In this document: positions 34,343-44,601 of the stretch, one piece after another
Layout of the letters: every line of letters begins with the position of its first letter
Position numbering within the stretch: the stretch's first letter is position 1
Assembly (NCBI RefSeq): GCF_016900095.1
Contig: NZ_JACJJP010000014.1
Coordinates: 19,320 to 83,319, forward strand
DNA from: Gemmiger formicilis
GTDB taxonomy: Bacteria > Bacillota > Clostridia > Oscillospirales > Ruminococcaceae
DNA length: 64,000 nt
Reading direction: 5' to 3'
Translations under genes and position numbers: made by a program
Notes under the pieces: model-generated
Told to the model about the DNA's origin: nothing
The model's input: only the letters and a program-made list of their open reading frames with translations
The model's database searches: none

Positions 34343-36193
34343 ATGAACCAATACGACGTGCTTCAAAAATATTTCGGCCACGACAGCTTCCGCCCCGGGC
34401 AGGAAACGCTGGTCAATGCCATTCTCACAGGGCACGATGTCCTGGGCGTCATGCCTACCGGTGCCGGAAAATCGGTCTGCTACCAGGTTCCCGCCATGCT
34501 TTTGCCGGGGCTGACGCTGGTGATTTCGCCGTTGATCTCCCTGATGCAGGACCAGGTGGCTGCCCTGCGTCAGAGCGGTATCGAGGCCGCCTGCATCCAT
34601 TCGGGTATGGAGGAGCAGGAATATTGGAATATTGTACAAGGGGCACGTCTGGGACAATACAAGCTGCTGTATGTGGCACCGGAACGTCTGGAAACAGACG
34701 GATTTCTCTCCCTGGTCAGCGGGATACGGGTGTCGCTGGTAGCGGTGGACGAAGCCCACTGCGTGTCTCAGTGGGGGCAGGACTTCCGCCCCAGCTATCT
34801 GCGCATTGCCTCTTTCCTGGAAAAATTGTCGCCCCGTCCGCCGGTGGGGGCCTTTACCGCCACCGCCACGGGACAGGTCAAACAGGACATTGCCCGGCTG
34901 TTGGAATTGCGGGATCCTGTATCCATCACAACGGGTTTTGACCGGCCCAATTTGTATTTTGCGGTGGAACGGCCGCGTGATAAGGACCGTTTTGTGGAAG
35001 ACTATATTCTGGACCATCCTGACAAAAGCGGCATTGTGTACTGTGCCACCCGCAAAACGGTGGAGCTGGTATGTAACCAACTGCGCAGAGCCAAAATAGC
35101 AGCCACACGGTATCATGCCGGTCTGGAGGCGGAAGAACGCCGCAAAAATCAGGAAGACTTCGTCTATGACCGGAGGCGTGTCATGGTGGCCACCAACGCC
35201 TTCGGCATGGGGATTGATAAATCCAACGTGGGATTCGTCATCCATTACAACATGCCGAAAAACATTGAAAACTACTACCAGGAAGCCGGTCGTGCGGGGC
35301 GGGACGGCAGCAGTGCCGAGTGTATCCTGCTGTACTCACTGGGGGATGTGCAGACAGCCCGTTTTCTGATTCAGAACAGCCATGACAATGAGGAATTGTC
35401 CGAAGAACAGGCCGTACAGATTCAACGCCTGGATTTGCAGCGTCTGGACCGGATGGTTGCCTACTGCAAAACCACCCGCTGCCTGCGTGGCTTTCTGCTG
35501 GAATATTTCGGCCAGCGGCAGACGGGTAACTGTGGCAACTGCAGCAACTGCCGCGGCGATTTCGTGCAGACCGATATCACCACCGAGGCGCAGAAAATCC
35601 TGTCCGGGGTGGCTCGCATCGAAAAGCGCTGGCCGGGCGGACTGGGCGTGGTGGCATTGGTCCAGATGCTGCGGGGCAGCAAGGACAAAAACACCCTGAA
35701 GCGGGGACTGGATACGCTGCCTACCTACGGCATCATGCAGCACACGTCTCCCGCCCGCATGCGGCTGTATCTGGACGCCCTGGAAGAGCAGGGATATATC
35801 ATCAATACCCAGGGAGAATATCCGGTGGTGCGCCTGGCGGCAGACGCGAAAGAGGTTTTGTTCAACGGAAAAACGGTGACCATGACCGAGCGCAAGGCAG
35901 CGGAAAAATCGAACAAGACATCGAAAACCAAGGAAGTCGGTGTACAGGCCGATCTGCCACAGGACTTGTATGAGCGCCTGCGTGCGGTGCGCAGCGAACT
36001 GGCCCAGAAACAGCATGTGCCGGCGTATATCATCCTTTCCAATGCCTCCTTGGCAGAGATGGCCTCCAAACGTCCCCGAACTACGGGAGACCTGATGCGG
36101 ATTTCCGGTGTGGGTGAGGCCCGCGCCCATCGTTACGGGCAAAAATTCTTACAGGCCATCGCCGAATATATGGCACAACATCCGCAGGGATGA
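34343..36193 (+). CDS. recQ: ATP-dependent DNA helicase RecQ
   Basis: RecQ is a 3'-5' helicase of recombinational repair. The 616-residue protein has Walker A GVMPTGAGKSVCYQVPA (near residue 38), the DEAH box VAVDEAHCVSQWGQDFRPSY and motif VI YYQEAGRAGRDG. The zinc-binding domain has C-x2-C repeats (CGNCSNC), followed by a winged-helix RQC region. A C-terminal HRDC domain (ELAQKQHVPAYIILSNASL) completes it. The layout is complete. The ribosome binding site is GGAAAGGA. A GC palindrome (GGCGCGCC) lies just upstream without clear meaning. uvrB follows after 112 bases with its own promoter. Confidence 0.97.
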   Translation: MNQYDVLQKYFGHDSFRPGQETLVNAILTGHDVLGVMPTGAGKSVCYQVPAMLLPGLTLVISPLISLMQDQVAALRQSGIEAACIHSGMEEQEYWNIVQGARLGQYKLLYVAPERLETDGFLSLVSGIRVSLVAVDEAHCVSQWGQDFRPSYLRIASFLEKLSPRPPVGAFTATATGQVKQDIARLLELRDPVSITTGFDRPNLYFAVERPRDKDRFVEDYILDHPDKSGIVYCATRKTVELVCNQLRRAKIAATRYHAGLEAEERRKNQEDFVYDRRRVMVATNAFGMGIDKSNVGFVIHYNMPKNIENYYQEAGRAGRDGSSAECILLYSLGDVQTARFLIQNSHDNEELSEEQAVQIQRLDLQRLDRMVAYCKTTRCLRGFLLEYFGQRQTGNCGNCSNCRGDFVQTDITTEAQKILSGVARIEKRWPGGLGVVALVQMLRGSKDKNTLKRGLDTLPTYGIMQHTSPARMRLYLDALEEQGYIINTQGEYPVVRLAADAKEVLFNGKTVTMTERKAAEKSNKTSKTKEVGVQADLPQDLYERLRAVRSELAQKQHVPAYIILSNASLAEMASKRPRTTGDLMRISGVGEARAHRYGQKFLQAIAEYMAQHPQG

Positions 36194-36220
36194 CACCGGT
36201 CCGGTTTTTGCAAAAAAGGC

Positions 36221-36249
36221 TTTACGCCGTGACCAAACCATGCTATAAT
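36221..36249 (+). promoter_or_regulatory. Promoter of uvrB-uvrA
   Basis: TTTACG (36221-36226), a 17-base spacer and TATAAT (36244-36249), about 57 bases before uvrB. I see no Firmicutes LexA box (GAAC-N4-GTTC) near it. Confidence 0.75.
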
Positions 36250-36305
36250 CAGACAGGAATACAACTTAATGTTGTGAATTAGAACGTGATCGGAAAAATG
36301 GGGGA

Positions 36306-38366
36306 ATGGGTGTGAACGAAGAGAAAACCACCGAACTGCAGGGCGTCTTTCATCTGAAAGCACCTTTCTCGCCGACGGGCGACCAGCCGCAGGCCATTGA
36401 CGCCCTGGTGAAGGGGATCGAGGCCGGCGACAAAGGCCAGACATTGCTGGGCGTAACCGGTTCCGGCAAAACCTTCACCATGGCCAATATCATTGCCCGA
36501 TGCAACCGGCCCACCCTGATTCTGGAGCCGAACAAGACCCTGGCTTCCCAGATCTGCACCGAGATGCGCAGTTTCTTTCCGGATGATGCCGTGGAGTATT
36601 TTGTTTCCTACTACGACTATTACCAGCCGGAAGCCTATATTCCTTCCACCGATACCTATATTGAAAAGGACAGCGCCATCAACGATGAGATTGACCGGTT
36701 GCGCCATTCGGCCACCGCAGCCCTTTCGGAACAGCGCAACGTCATCATTGTGGCCAGTGTTTCCTGCATCTACTCCTTGGGTGACCCCATCGATTACCGA
36801 AGCATGGTCATCAGCCTGCGTCCCGGTATGCAGATGGAGCGGGATGAACTCTGCCGCCGGTTGGTCAAGCTGCAGTACGAGCGCAACGACATGAATTTCA
36901 TCCGCAACAAATTCCGGGTGCGGGGAGACATCGTGGACATTCACCTGGCCTACAACGATGAGTTTGCCATCCGGGTGGAGTTTTTCGGGGATGAAATCGA
37001 TCGTATCAGCGAGTTTGACCCGCTGACGGGGGAACGGCGCAACATTGTGCGCCATGTGGCCATCTTCCCGGCCAGCCACTATATTGTGGGACCGGAAAAG
37101 ATGAAGGAAGGGCTTACCAAAATCAACGAGGAGATGGAACGGCAGGTCAAGTTCTTCACCGAGGAAGGCAAGCTCATCGAAGCCCAGCGGATTGCCCAGC
37201 GCACCAAGTACGATATGGAAATGCTGCAGGAAGTGGGCATGTGCAAAGGCATTGAGAACTACTCGGCGGTCTTGTCCGGGCGTGCCCCCGGGTCCACGCC
37301 CACCACACTGCTGGATTACTTCCCTAAGGATTTCCTTTTGATGGTGGACGAAAGTCACGTCATGCTGCCCCAGATCCGGGGTATGTTCGGCGGTGACTAC
37401 AGCCGGAAAAAGACGCTGGTGGAATACGGGTTCCGCCTGCCGTCTGCCTTCGACAACCGTCCGCTGAAATTCGAAGAGTTTGAATCCAAAGTCGGTCAGA
37501 CCATCTTTGTCAGCGCCACCCCCGGTAGCTATGAGCGGGAGCATTCCTCCCGGGTGGCGGAGCAGGTCATCCGGCCCACCGGTTTGCTGGATCCGCTGAT
37601 CAGCGTGCGCCCGGTGGAAGGGCAGATTGAAGATCTTCTGGGTGAGATCCGTCTGCGCATCGACCGCGGCGAGCGCGCCCTGGTCACCACCCTGACCGTC
37701 AAGATGGCTGAGGACCTGACCGATTTTTTGGAAGAGCACGGTGTCAAGACCAAGTATATGCACCACGAGGTGGACACCTTTGAGCGCATGGAGATCATCA
37801 AGGATCTGCGCACCGGCGCTATTGACGTGATTGTGGGCATTAACCTGTTGCGCGAAGGATTGGACCTGCCGGAAGTGTCCCTCATCGCCATTCTGGATGC
37901 GGATAAGGAAGGGTTCCTGCGCAGCGAGACCAGCCTGATTCAGACCATCGGCCGTGCCGCCCGAAACGCCAACGGTGTGGTGCTGATGTATGCCGATGAG
38001 GTGACCCCCAGCATGGAGCGCGCCATCACCGAGACGGAACGCCGCCGTGCCATTCAGGATGCCTACAACAAGGAACACGGCATCACTCCCAAAACCATCG
38101 TCAAGGCCATTGGCGGTGGGCTGGAAATCAGTATGTCCGAAGAGAACAAGAAGATGCGCCGCAACCGGATGAGCCGCGCCGAGCGGGAACAGACCATTGC
38201 CCGCCTGACCAAGGAGATGAAGGAAGCCGCCCGGCTGCTGCAATTCGAGCATGCTGCCTTCCTGCGTGACGAGATCGAACGGCTGCAGCGGGGCGAGGAT
38301 CCCACCAACAAAGAAGAAGCGCCTCACCGCACGGCGGGAAAGGCCAGAAAAGGCAGGAGGAAATAA
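36306..38366 (+). CDS. uvrB: Excinuclease ABC subunit B
   Basis: UvrB is the damage-verifying helicase of nucleotide excision repair. The 686-residue protein has Walker [17 protein letters not shown] (near residue 52) and the beta-hairpin [12 protein letters not shown] that clamps [16 protein letters not shown] is the DEAD-type box, and GRAARNANG is motif VI. A C-terminal UvrC-binding (UVR) helix pair ([21 protein letters not shown]) is present. The ATG at 36306 is used here; GTG at 36312 has better spacing from the G-rich site and is a real alternative. uvrA follows 3 bases after the stop. Confidence 0.97.
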   Translation: MGVNEEKTTELQGVFHLKAPFSPTGDQPQAIDALVKGIEAGDKGQTLLGVTGSGKTFTMANIIARCNRPTLILEPNKTLASQICTEMRSFFPDDAVEYFVSYYDYYQPEAYIPSTDTYIEKDSAINDEIDRLRHSATAALSEQRNVIIVASVSCIYSLGDPIDYRSMVISLRPGMQMERDELCRRLVKLQYERNDMNFIRNKFRVRGDIVDIHLAYNDEFAIRVEFFGDEIDRISEFDPLTGERRNIVRHVAIFPASHYIVGPEKMKEGLTKINEEMERQVKFFTEEGKLIEAQRIAQRTKYDMEMLQEVGMCKGIENYSAVLSGRAPGSTPTTLLDYFPKDFLLMVDESHVMLPQIRGMFGGDYSRKKTLVEYGFRLPSAFDNRPLKFEEFESKVGQTIFVSATPGSYEREHSSRVAEQVIRPTGLLDPLISVRPVEGQIEDLLGEIRLRIDRGERALVTTLTVKMAEDLTDFLEEHGVKTKYMHHEVDTFERMEIIKDLRTGAIDVIVGINLLREGLDLPEVSLIAILDADKEGFLRSETSLIQTIGRAARNANGVVLMYADEVTPSMERAITETERRRAIQDAYNKEHGITPKTIVKAIGGGLEISMSEENKKMRRNRMSRAEREQTIARLTKEMKEAARLLQFEHAAFLRDEIERLQRGEDPTNKEEAPHRTAGKARKGRRK

Positions 38367-38369
38367 ACA

Positions 38370-41291
38370 TTGAGTCCTTCCAAGAAAATACAAATCGATG
38401 CCAACCAGCGCATTGTCATCAAGGGCGCCCGAGAGCACAATCTGAAAAACGTGAATCTGACGCTGCCCCGCAACAAACTGATTGTCATGACTGGTCTGTC
38501 CGGTTCCGGCAAATCCAGCCTGGCTTTTGATACGATCTATGCGGACGGCCAGCGGCGATATATGGAAAGTCTGTCCAGCTATGCCCGGCAGTTCCTGGGC
38601 CAGATGGAAAAGCCGGATGTGGATGAGATCACCGGCCTTTCGCCGGCCATCTCCATCGACCAGAAAACCACCAGCCACAACCCCCGTTCCACGGTGGGGA
38701 CCGTGACCGAAATTTATGATTATCTGCGTCTGATGTATGCCCGGATCGGCATTCCCCATTGTCCCATCTGCGGCCGGGTCATCTCTCAGCAGAGCGTTGA
38801 CGAGATGGTGGACGAAGTCCTCAAGCTGCCCGAACGTACCCGGTTCCAGGTGTTGGCGCCGGTGGTGCGCGGACGCAAGGGCACCCAGGCCAAGGAACTG
38901 GACGCCGCCCGCCGCGGCGGCTATGCCCGCGTGCGCATTGACGGCAATATGTATGATCTCGAAGAGGAGATTAAACTGGAAAAGAACATCAAGCATACGG
39001 TGGAAATCGTGGTGGACCGCCTGTCCATCAACGATTCGGTCCGCAGCCGTCTGGCCGACTCCATCGAATCCGCTTTGGCGCTGACCGGAGGCTTGGTCAC
39101 CATCGATGTGATCGGCGGGGAACCCATGACCTTCAGTCAGAATTATGCCTGCCCGGAACACGGATTTTCCATTGAGGAACTGAACCCCCGCATGTTCAGT
39201 TTCAACAACCCCTTCGGTGCCTGCGAGACCTGCACCGGCTTGGGTACCTTCATGAAGGTGGACCCGGCCCGGATCATTCCGGACAAGCGCAAATCCATCC
39301 GGGAAAGCGCCATCAAGGCCAGCGGCTGGTATTATGCCGAAGGTTCGGTTTCCGAGATGTATTACAAAGCTCTTGGCAAGCGGTATGGGTTCACGCTGGA
39401 TACGCCGGTGAAAGAGATGAGCAAGGAGGCGGTGCACGCCATCCTGTACGGCACCGGCGGCGAGAAAATCGAGCTGCAGCGGGAAAACATGTTCGGCTCC
39501 GGCACCTATTACAATGAGTTTGAGGGAATTGTCCCCAATCTGGAACGCCGTTTCCGCGAAACCAGCAGCGAATGGGTCAAGGAAGAGATCGCCCTGGTCA
39601 TGTCCAGCGAGGAATGCCCCACCTGCCACGGACGGCGGCTGAAGCCCGCCAGTCTGGCCGTCACGGTGGGCGGCATCAATATTGCGGACTTCTGCGATAT
39701 GAGTGTGCAGCAGGAGCTGGAATTCATCCGGACCGCCAAGGTGTCCGAGAGGGACGAGCTGATCGGCGCCCCGATTTTCAAGGAAGTGCGGGAGCGCCTG
39801 GGCTTCCTGAACAGCGTGGGTCTTGGATACCTGACCTTGTCCCGCGGTGCGGCCTCCCTGTCCGGCGGTGAAAGCCAGCGCATCCGTCTGGCCACTCAGA
39901 TCGGCAGCGCCCTGACCGGCGTTCTGTATGTGTTGGACGAACCCAGCATCGGCTTGCATCAGCGGGACAATGATAAACTCATTGCCACCATGAAGCGGTT
40001 GCGGGATCTGGGCAACACCCTGATCGTGGTGGAACATGATGAAGACACCATGCGCCAGGCGGATTTTCTGGTGGATGTGGGGCCCGGCGCCGGTGTGCAC
40101 GGCGGCGAAATTGTGGCGGCCGGCAGTGTGGAAGACGTGTGCAAGGCCAAGCGCAGCATCACGGGACAATATCTCTCCGGCCGCAAGTTCGTGGAAGTGC
40201 CCGACCATCGTCGGCCCGGCAACGGCAAATTCCTGCGCGTGGTAGGGGCCCGGGAAAACAACCTGCAAAACATTACGGTGGATTTCCCGCTTGGCAAGAT
40301 GATCTGCGTGACCGGTGTGTCCGGTTCCGGCAAATCTACCCTGGTCAATGAGATTCTGTACAAGACGCTGGCGGCAGCCATGAACGGTGCCCGCAGCCGG
40401 CCCGGGCAGTGCGAAGAAGTGCAGGGCATGGAATGGGTGGATAAGGTCATCGGTATCGATCAGTCGCCCATCGGGCGCACGCCGCGTTCCAATCCCGCCA
40501 CCTATACAGGTGTGTTCGGGGATATCCGGACCCTGTTTTCCAATACCCAGGACGCCAAAGCCCGGGGCTATGGACCGGGCCGGTTCAGCTTCAACGTCAA
40601 GGGCGGCCGCTGTGAAGCCTGTGAAGGCGGGGGCATCCTGCAGATCGAGATGCATTTCCTGCCGGATATTTATGTGCCGTGCGATGTGTGCAAGGGCAAG
40701 CGCTACAACCGTGAAACCCTGGAAGTGCATTACCGGGATAAGAATATCTCGGACGTGCTGAATATGACGGTGGAGGAAGCCTGCGTCTTCTTTGCCAACC
40801 AGCCCAAGATTGCCCGCAAACTGCAGACTTTGCAGGAGGTGGGTCTTGGCTATATCGAACTGGGCCAGGCTGCCACAACGCTTTCCGGCGGTGAAGCCCA
40901 GCGCGTCAAACTGGCCAATGAATTGGCCCGCCGGGACACCGGGCAGACGGTGTATATTCTGGACGAACCCACCACCGGTCTGCATGTGGCCGACGTGCAT
41001 CGCCTGGTAAAGGTGCTGGACAAGCTGGTGGATGCCGGCAACACGGTGATTGTCATCGAGCACAACCTGGATGTGATCAAGCGGGCCGACTATATCATTG
41101 ACTTGGGTCCCGAAGGCGGCAGTGGCGGCGGTCAGGTGGTTGCCACCGGCACACCGGAGGAAGTGGCCGCGAACCCGGCATCCTTCACCGGGCAGTATCT
41201 GAAACCGGTTCTGGAACGGGCCCGGCAGTTGCAGGCGCAGGCGGAAGAAGAGCCGGTGAAGGCAAGCCGCAGCAAAGCCAAAAAGAAGTAA
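38370..41291 (+). CDS. uvrA: Excinuclease ABC subunit A
   Basis: UvrA is the damage-recognition ABC ATPase of nucleotide excision repair. The 973-residue protein starts at TTG with AGGAGG 9 bases upstream. It has two ABC halves: Walker [16 protein letters not shown] (near 48) and [15 protein letters not shown] (near 648), signatures [12 protein letters not shown] and [12 protein letters not shown]. The main zinc module is [14 protein letters not shown] / [10 protein letters not shown]. In the first zinc module the pair is CPEHG rather than CPxCG, followed by CETCTG, so one ligand would be histidine. It is slightly longer than the usual ~940 residues because of a lysine-rich tail. It is cotranscribed with uvrB. 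Confidence 0.97.
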   Translation: MSPSKKIQIDANQRIVIKGAREHNLKNVNLTLPRNKLIVMTGLSGSGKSSLAFDTIYADGQRRYMESLSSYARQFLGQMEKPDVDEITGLSPAISIDQKTTSHNPRSTVGTVTEIYDYLRLMYARIGIPHCPICGRVISQQSVDEMVDEVLKLPERTRFQVLAPVVRGRKGTQAKELDAARRGGYARVRIDGNMYDLEEEIKLEKNIKHTVEIVVDRLSINDSVRSRLADSIESALALTGGLVTIDVIGGEPMTFSQNYACPEHGFSIEELNPRMFSFNNPFGACETCTGLGTFMKVDPARIIPDKRKSIRESAIKASGWYYAEGSVSEMYYKALGKRYGFTLDTPVKEMSKEAVHAILYGTGGEKIELQRENMFGSGTYYNEFEGIVPNLERRFRETSSEWVKEEIALVMSSEECPTCHGRRLKPASLAVTVGGINIADFCDMSVQQELEFIRTAKVSERDELIGAPIFKEVRERLGFLNSVGLGYLTLSRGAASLSGGESQRIRLATQIGSALTGVLYVLDEPSIGLHQRDNDKLIATMKRLRDLGNTLIVVEHDEDTMRQADFLVDVGPGAGVHGGEIVAAGSVEDVCKAKRSITGQYLSGRKFVEVPDHRRPGNGKFLRVVGARENNLQNITVDFPLGKMICVTGVSGSGKSTLVNEILYKTLAAAMNGARSRPGQCEEVQGMEWVDKVIGIDQSPIGRTPRSNPATYTGVFGDIRTLFSNTQDAKARGYGPGRFSFNVKGGRCEACEGGGILQIEMHFLPDIYVPCDVCKGKRYNRETLEVHYRDKNISDVLNMTVEEACVFFANQPKIARKLQTLQEVGLGYIELGQAATTLSGGEAQRVKLANELARRDTGQTVYILDEPTTGLHVADVHRLVKVLDKLVDAGNTVIVIEHNLDVIKRADYIIDLGPEGGSGGGQVVATGTPEEVAANPASFTGQYLKPVLERARQLQAQAEEEPVKASRSKAKKK

Positions 41292-41309
41292 GAAAAACTT
41301 GTTTTTCCG

Positions 41310-41350
41310 GAGCTCCGGCGCCTTCAAAAAGGGCCCGGAGCTCTTCTTTG
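41310..41350 (+). terminator. Intrinsic terminator after uvrA
   Basis: A 9-bp perfect stem (41310-41318 with 41335-41343), partly extended inward, is followed by TTCTTTG. Confidence 0.75.
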
Positions 41351-41401
41351 TTCGGCAAGGAGACAGAACCATGCATTTCTTGCGGCACCGGGCAAATACA
41401 C

Positions 41402-41430
41402 TTGCATCCGGCCACAGGGTCCGATACAAT
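41402..41430 (+). promoter_or_regulatory. Promoter of the Imm5-like gene
   Basis: TTGCAT (41402-41407), a 17-base spacer and TACAAT (41425-41430), 40 bases before the start codon. Confidence 0.68.
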
Positions 41431-41470
41431 AAGAGACGCAGAGATATCCGCTGTGGGGGAGGAATCCGGA

Positions 41471-41986
41471 ATGCCGAAACTTCGCAAAACACTGGGGGAC
41501 GTTCGGTCCCAAACCTGTCGCCGTCTGATGCAGGTAATGGACACCCAAAGCCAGGCGACACTGGCAAAATGGGCCATCGAATATGCGCAAGATCGGTACC
41601 TGTCCATCTGCGCGCAGGTGTGCCCGGAACTGGTACAAATTGTATCCGTGTGTGCTGCCTGCGCAAAGGAAGGGAAAGGTGCGGCGCACTGTAAACAGGA
41701 ATTGCGCAAAGCTGCCGCGCTGGCGCGTGCGTGTACAGGTGCGGAAACACAGGCGGCGGCCAGAGCCGTTGCGGTGGCCTGTGCAACCTTGCAGACCCCA
41801 TCCAATGCACTCGGATTTCTGTTTTACGGGGCGGCAGCCGTGGCTTATTCCGAAGGCGGTTTGCAGCTTGGGCAAGCGGAGTACGACGCAATGGCTGCCG
41901 AGGAGTTGGAAAACGCCTGCCGTTCTCTGTGTGACTGTGCCGTGGAAGGAGAACCATCTCCGGTAAAAATCAACTGGAATTGCTAA
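41471..41986 (+). CDS. Imm5-like putative immunity protein (orphan)
   Basis: A 172-residue all-alpha protein. The patterns TLAKWAIEYAQDRYLSI, AAARAVAVACATLQTPSNAL and GFLFYGAAAVAYSEG resemble the Imm5-like group of putative immunity proteins, with the characteristic ending EPSPVKINWNC. These proteins were named from association with polymorphic toxin systems; direct function is mostly unproven. The start at 41471 follows GGGAGG 8 bases upstream, and longer readings lack a site. It has its own promoter, and no toxin gene is visible nearby. The histidine kinase gene starts 49 bases downstream, so readthrough is possible. Confidence 0.6.
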   Translation: MPKLRKTLGDVRSQTCRRLMQVMDTQSQATLAKWAIEYAQDRYLSICAQVCPELVQIVSVCAACAKEGKGAAHCKQELRKAAALARACTGAETQAAARAVAVACATLQTPSNALGFLFYGAAAVAYSEGGLQLGQAEYDAMAAEELENACRSLCDCAVEGEPSPVKINWNC

Positions 41987-42035
41987 TGGCACACATAAGA
42001 AAACAGGGGTACATTCTTGTGGGGAGAAAGGTATC

Positions 42036-44558
42036 ATGAAAATGGAAGACACAAGGAATCATGATAAGACGCTGTGGCTGAACATTGCGCTTATTGTGGC
42101 ATTTTTTGCGGTGATGTCCCTGGGCATCTACCTGGTGCGGGACAAGCTTCTGTATAACGCCAACGAAATGGGAAACAACCTGGCGCAAAGCTATTCCAGC
42201 GAAGAGGAAACCAGAATTTCGATTTATGAAATGTTCCTGACCATGTGTTCCTTGTATACGGACACATCCATCGACAACGCCGACCCTGTGCAAGCCATAC
42301 AGCAGGGGCTGGCGGAATACACTGATTACATGGCGCAGGTGCTGGGGGCAGATATTATCGACCCCTATGCGGTTGTGAACGGCAAAATCGTGACGGCCAA
42401 TCCGTGGGAAGGGGACGAAGATTACGACTATTCCCAAAAGGAATGGTATACCGATGCCCTGGAAGCCGATGGAAAAATCGTCTTTACCGATGTGTATGTG
42501 GATGCCATCACCGGCAAACGGCTGGTGACCTTGTCGGTGAAACTGCACGGGGAAGGCAATGTGCTGGCCTTTGATATTCTGATGGACAATTTCCACAGCC
42601 TGAAGAACAAGATTGAACTGCCCGAAGGCAGCGCCTATTACCTGTTCGACAAAGGTGGTCATCTGCTTTATACCACCGGCGAATACGACATTGACGACGC
42701 GGAAGTGCAACAGTATGCCCAGCAGCTTCTGGCCGGGGTGCGGGACGGTTCCTTTGAAAGCCACACCGATGCCATCCGTGGGCTGGACGGTCAACAGCAG
42801 GGAATTTATTATTATGAGATGAGCAACGGCTGGACCTCCATTGTCACCTTCTCCCTGCGCCAGGTTTTGTACGGTACCAGCAACAGCACTTCCATGTATC
42901 TTTTGTCCGGCATTTTCCTGATTCTGCTGGTGGCGGTCATTATTTCCATCTTGCGGGAATATGTCGAGAAGCGGAAAGTTAAGTATATTTCGGATACACT
43001 CCAGATTCTTGGCGACACCTATTACGCGATTTACCGTATCAATTTTGAGACGGGAACCTATGAAACCATCAAATCTTCCCCCGATCTGGCGGATCCACTG
43101 GGCAAAAGCGGGGAGTATGCGCATTTGCTGCACACGCTCTCCCTGGTGGTAGAAGACGGCACCTATGCGGAGTTCAAGAAAAACTTCAACCTGGACAACA
43201 TCCGCCAGCTGGTACAATCCCATATTTACGAATTCGGTGGAGACTACCAACGTCGCTTTTTGCAGGGCCGCAAGTGGGTCAGCATCAAGATTGTGTATAA
43301 CAAGGCTCTCGGTTTGAACGAAGTGATCATGTGCTTCCGGGAGATTGATGTGAAGAAGAAAAAGGAACTGCGTCAGCACGAACTGCTGGAGCAAGCCCTG
43401 GAAAATGCCAAACGGGCCGCCAACAAAAAGACCATGTTTTTCTCCAACATGTCCCACGATATGCGCACGCCGCTGAATGCTATTTCCGGCATGACCAAAC
43501 TGGCACGGCAACATGTACAGGAGCCTGCCAAGGTGGAGGAATATCTGGACAAGATTGAAGTTTCCAGCCGGCAGCTGACCGCTCTTGTCAACGATATTCT
43601 GGATATGGCGCGCCTGGAGCAGGGCGGCCAGGGCGCGCTCAACTGCCAGCCTATGGACCTTGTGCAGACTGTGAACGAGACCGCGGACCTTTTCCGCGAG
43701 CAGGCGCAGCAGGAAAACCGCCGCTATGAAGTGGTGGTGGATGTGCAGGACCGCGTTGTCAATGCGGACGCCTTCCGCATCAATCAGGTGCTGAACAACC
43801 TTCTTTCCAACGCCTTCAAGTACAGTCGGGAAGGGGACCGGATTCATCTGGAACTGCGCCAGGCGGCACGCCGGGAAAGCCGTGGCCAGTACCAGATCAT
43901 TGTGGAAGACACCGGTGTGGGCATGTCGGAAAGCTTCCTGGAGCGCTTGTTCGAGCCCTTTGCCCGGGAAACGGTTTTTGCCCCCACCAAGGCGACAGGC
44001 ACCGGTCTGGGAATGCCCATTGTAAAAGGTCTGGTTCAGCAGATGAGCGGCGAAATCACGGTGCAGAGCAAGTTGGGGGAGGGCAGTCGCTTTGTGGTGT
44101 CCCTGCCCCTGCAGATTGTGGATGCCCCGGCGGTGGAAGAGCAGTCTCCTCTGGAAGATCTGGAGCCCTTCACTTTGGAAGGCAAACGGATGATCGTGGC
44201 GGAAGACAATGAACTGAATATGGAAATCACCACCGAATTTCTCTCCATGATGGGGGTGGATGTTCTGCAGGCATGGAACGGCCGCGAAGCCGTCGAGCGG
44301 TTCCGGCAGGAAAAAGAGGGAAGTGTGGACGCTGTTCTCATGGATATGCAGATGCCCGAAATGGATGGCTGTGCCGCCTGCCGGGCCATCCGGGCCCTGG
44401 ACCGTCCGGACGCCGCCACGGTGCCGATCATCGCGGTGACGGCCAACGCCTTTGCCGAAGACATCGCCAAAACCACCGAGGCGGGCATGAACGCCCATAT
44501 TTCCAAACCTATTGATTTCAAATTGCTGTCGGAACTGCTGCAGAAACTGGCAAAGTGA
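42036..44558 (+). CDS. Hybrid sensor histidine kinase / response regulator
   Basis: An 840-residue membrane sensor kinase. A first transmembrane helix (IALIVAFFAVMSLGIYLV, about 12-30) is followed by a ~250-residue extracytoplasmic sensor that looks dCache-like (YDYSQKEWYTDALEADGKIV, VYVDAITGKRLVTLSVKL). A second helix (YLLSGIFLILLVAVIISIL) and a PAS-like segment come next. HisKA has the phospho-histidine in MSHDMRTPLNAISGMTKLA (near residue 474). HATPase has NNLLSNAFKYS and DTGVGM / GTGLGM, and the C-terminal receiver has aspartate near residue 770 in LMDMQMPEMDG. No separate DNA-binding regulator is adjacent, so the output partner is unknown. Confidence 0.93.
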   Translation: MKMEDTRNHDKTLWLNIALIVAFFAVMSLGIYLVRDKLLYNANEMGNNLAQSYSSEEETRISIYEMFLTMCSLYTDTSIDNADPVQAIQQGLAEYTDYMAQVLGADIIDPYAVVNGKIVTANPWEGDEDYDYSQKEWYTDALEADGKIVFTDVYVDAITGKRLVTLSVKLHGEGNVLAFDILMDNFHSLKNKIELPEGSAYYLFDKGGHLLYTTGEYDIDDAEVQQYAQQLLAGVRDGSFESHTDAIRGLDGQQQGIYYYEMSNGWTSIVTFSLRQVLYGTSNSTSMYLLSGIFLILLVAVIISILREYVEKRKVKYISDTLQILGDTYYAIYRINFETGTYETIKSSPDLADPLGKSGEYAHLLHTLSLVVEDGTYAEFKKNFNLDNIRQLVQSHIYEFGGDYQRRFLQGRKWVSIKIVYNKALGLNEVIMCFREIDVKKKKELRQHELLEQALENAKRAANKKTMFFSNMSHDMRTPLNAISGMTKLARQHVQEPAKVEEYLDKIEVSSRQLTALVNDILDMARLEQGGQGALNCQPMDLVQTVNETADLFREQAQQENRRYEVVVDVQDRVVNADAFRINQVLNNLLSNAFKYSREGDRIHLELRQAARRESRGQYQIIVEDTGVGMSESFLERLFEPFARETVFAPTKATGTGLGMPIVKGLVQQMSGEITVQSKLGEGSRFVVSLPLQIVDAPAVEEQSPLEDLEPFTLEGKRMIVAEDNELNMEITTEFLSMMGVDVLQAWNGREAVERFRQEKEGSVDAVLMDMQMPEMDGCAACRAIRALDRPDAATVPIIAVTANAFAEDIAKTTEAGMNAHISKPIDFKLLSELLQKLAK

Positions 44559-44601
44559 TGCGGCGTACCGGACAGGATGAACAGGAGATTTTCTGAACTC
44601 T

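Noticed and set aside
36250..36305. Possible LexA/SOS box near the uvrB promoter.
   Set aside because: The sequence has GAAC followed by no matching GTTC at the required spacing.
36279..41957. A 1892-codon open frame on the minus strand opposite uvrB-uvrA.
   Set aside because: It is the mirror of two clear genes with biased codon use, which leaves antisense stops rare. It has no ribosome binding site and its composition (runs of His, Gly, Val) is typical of antisense frames.
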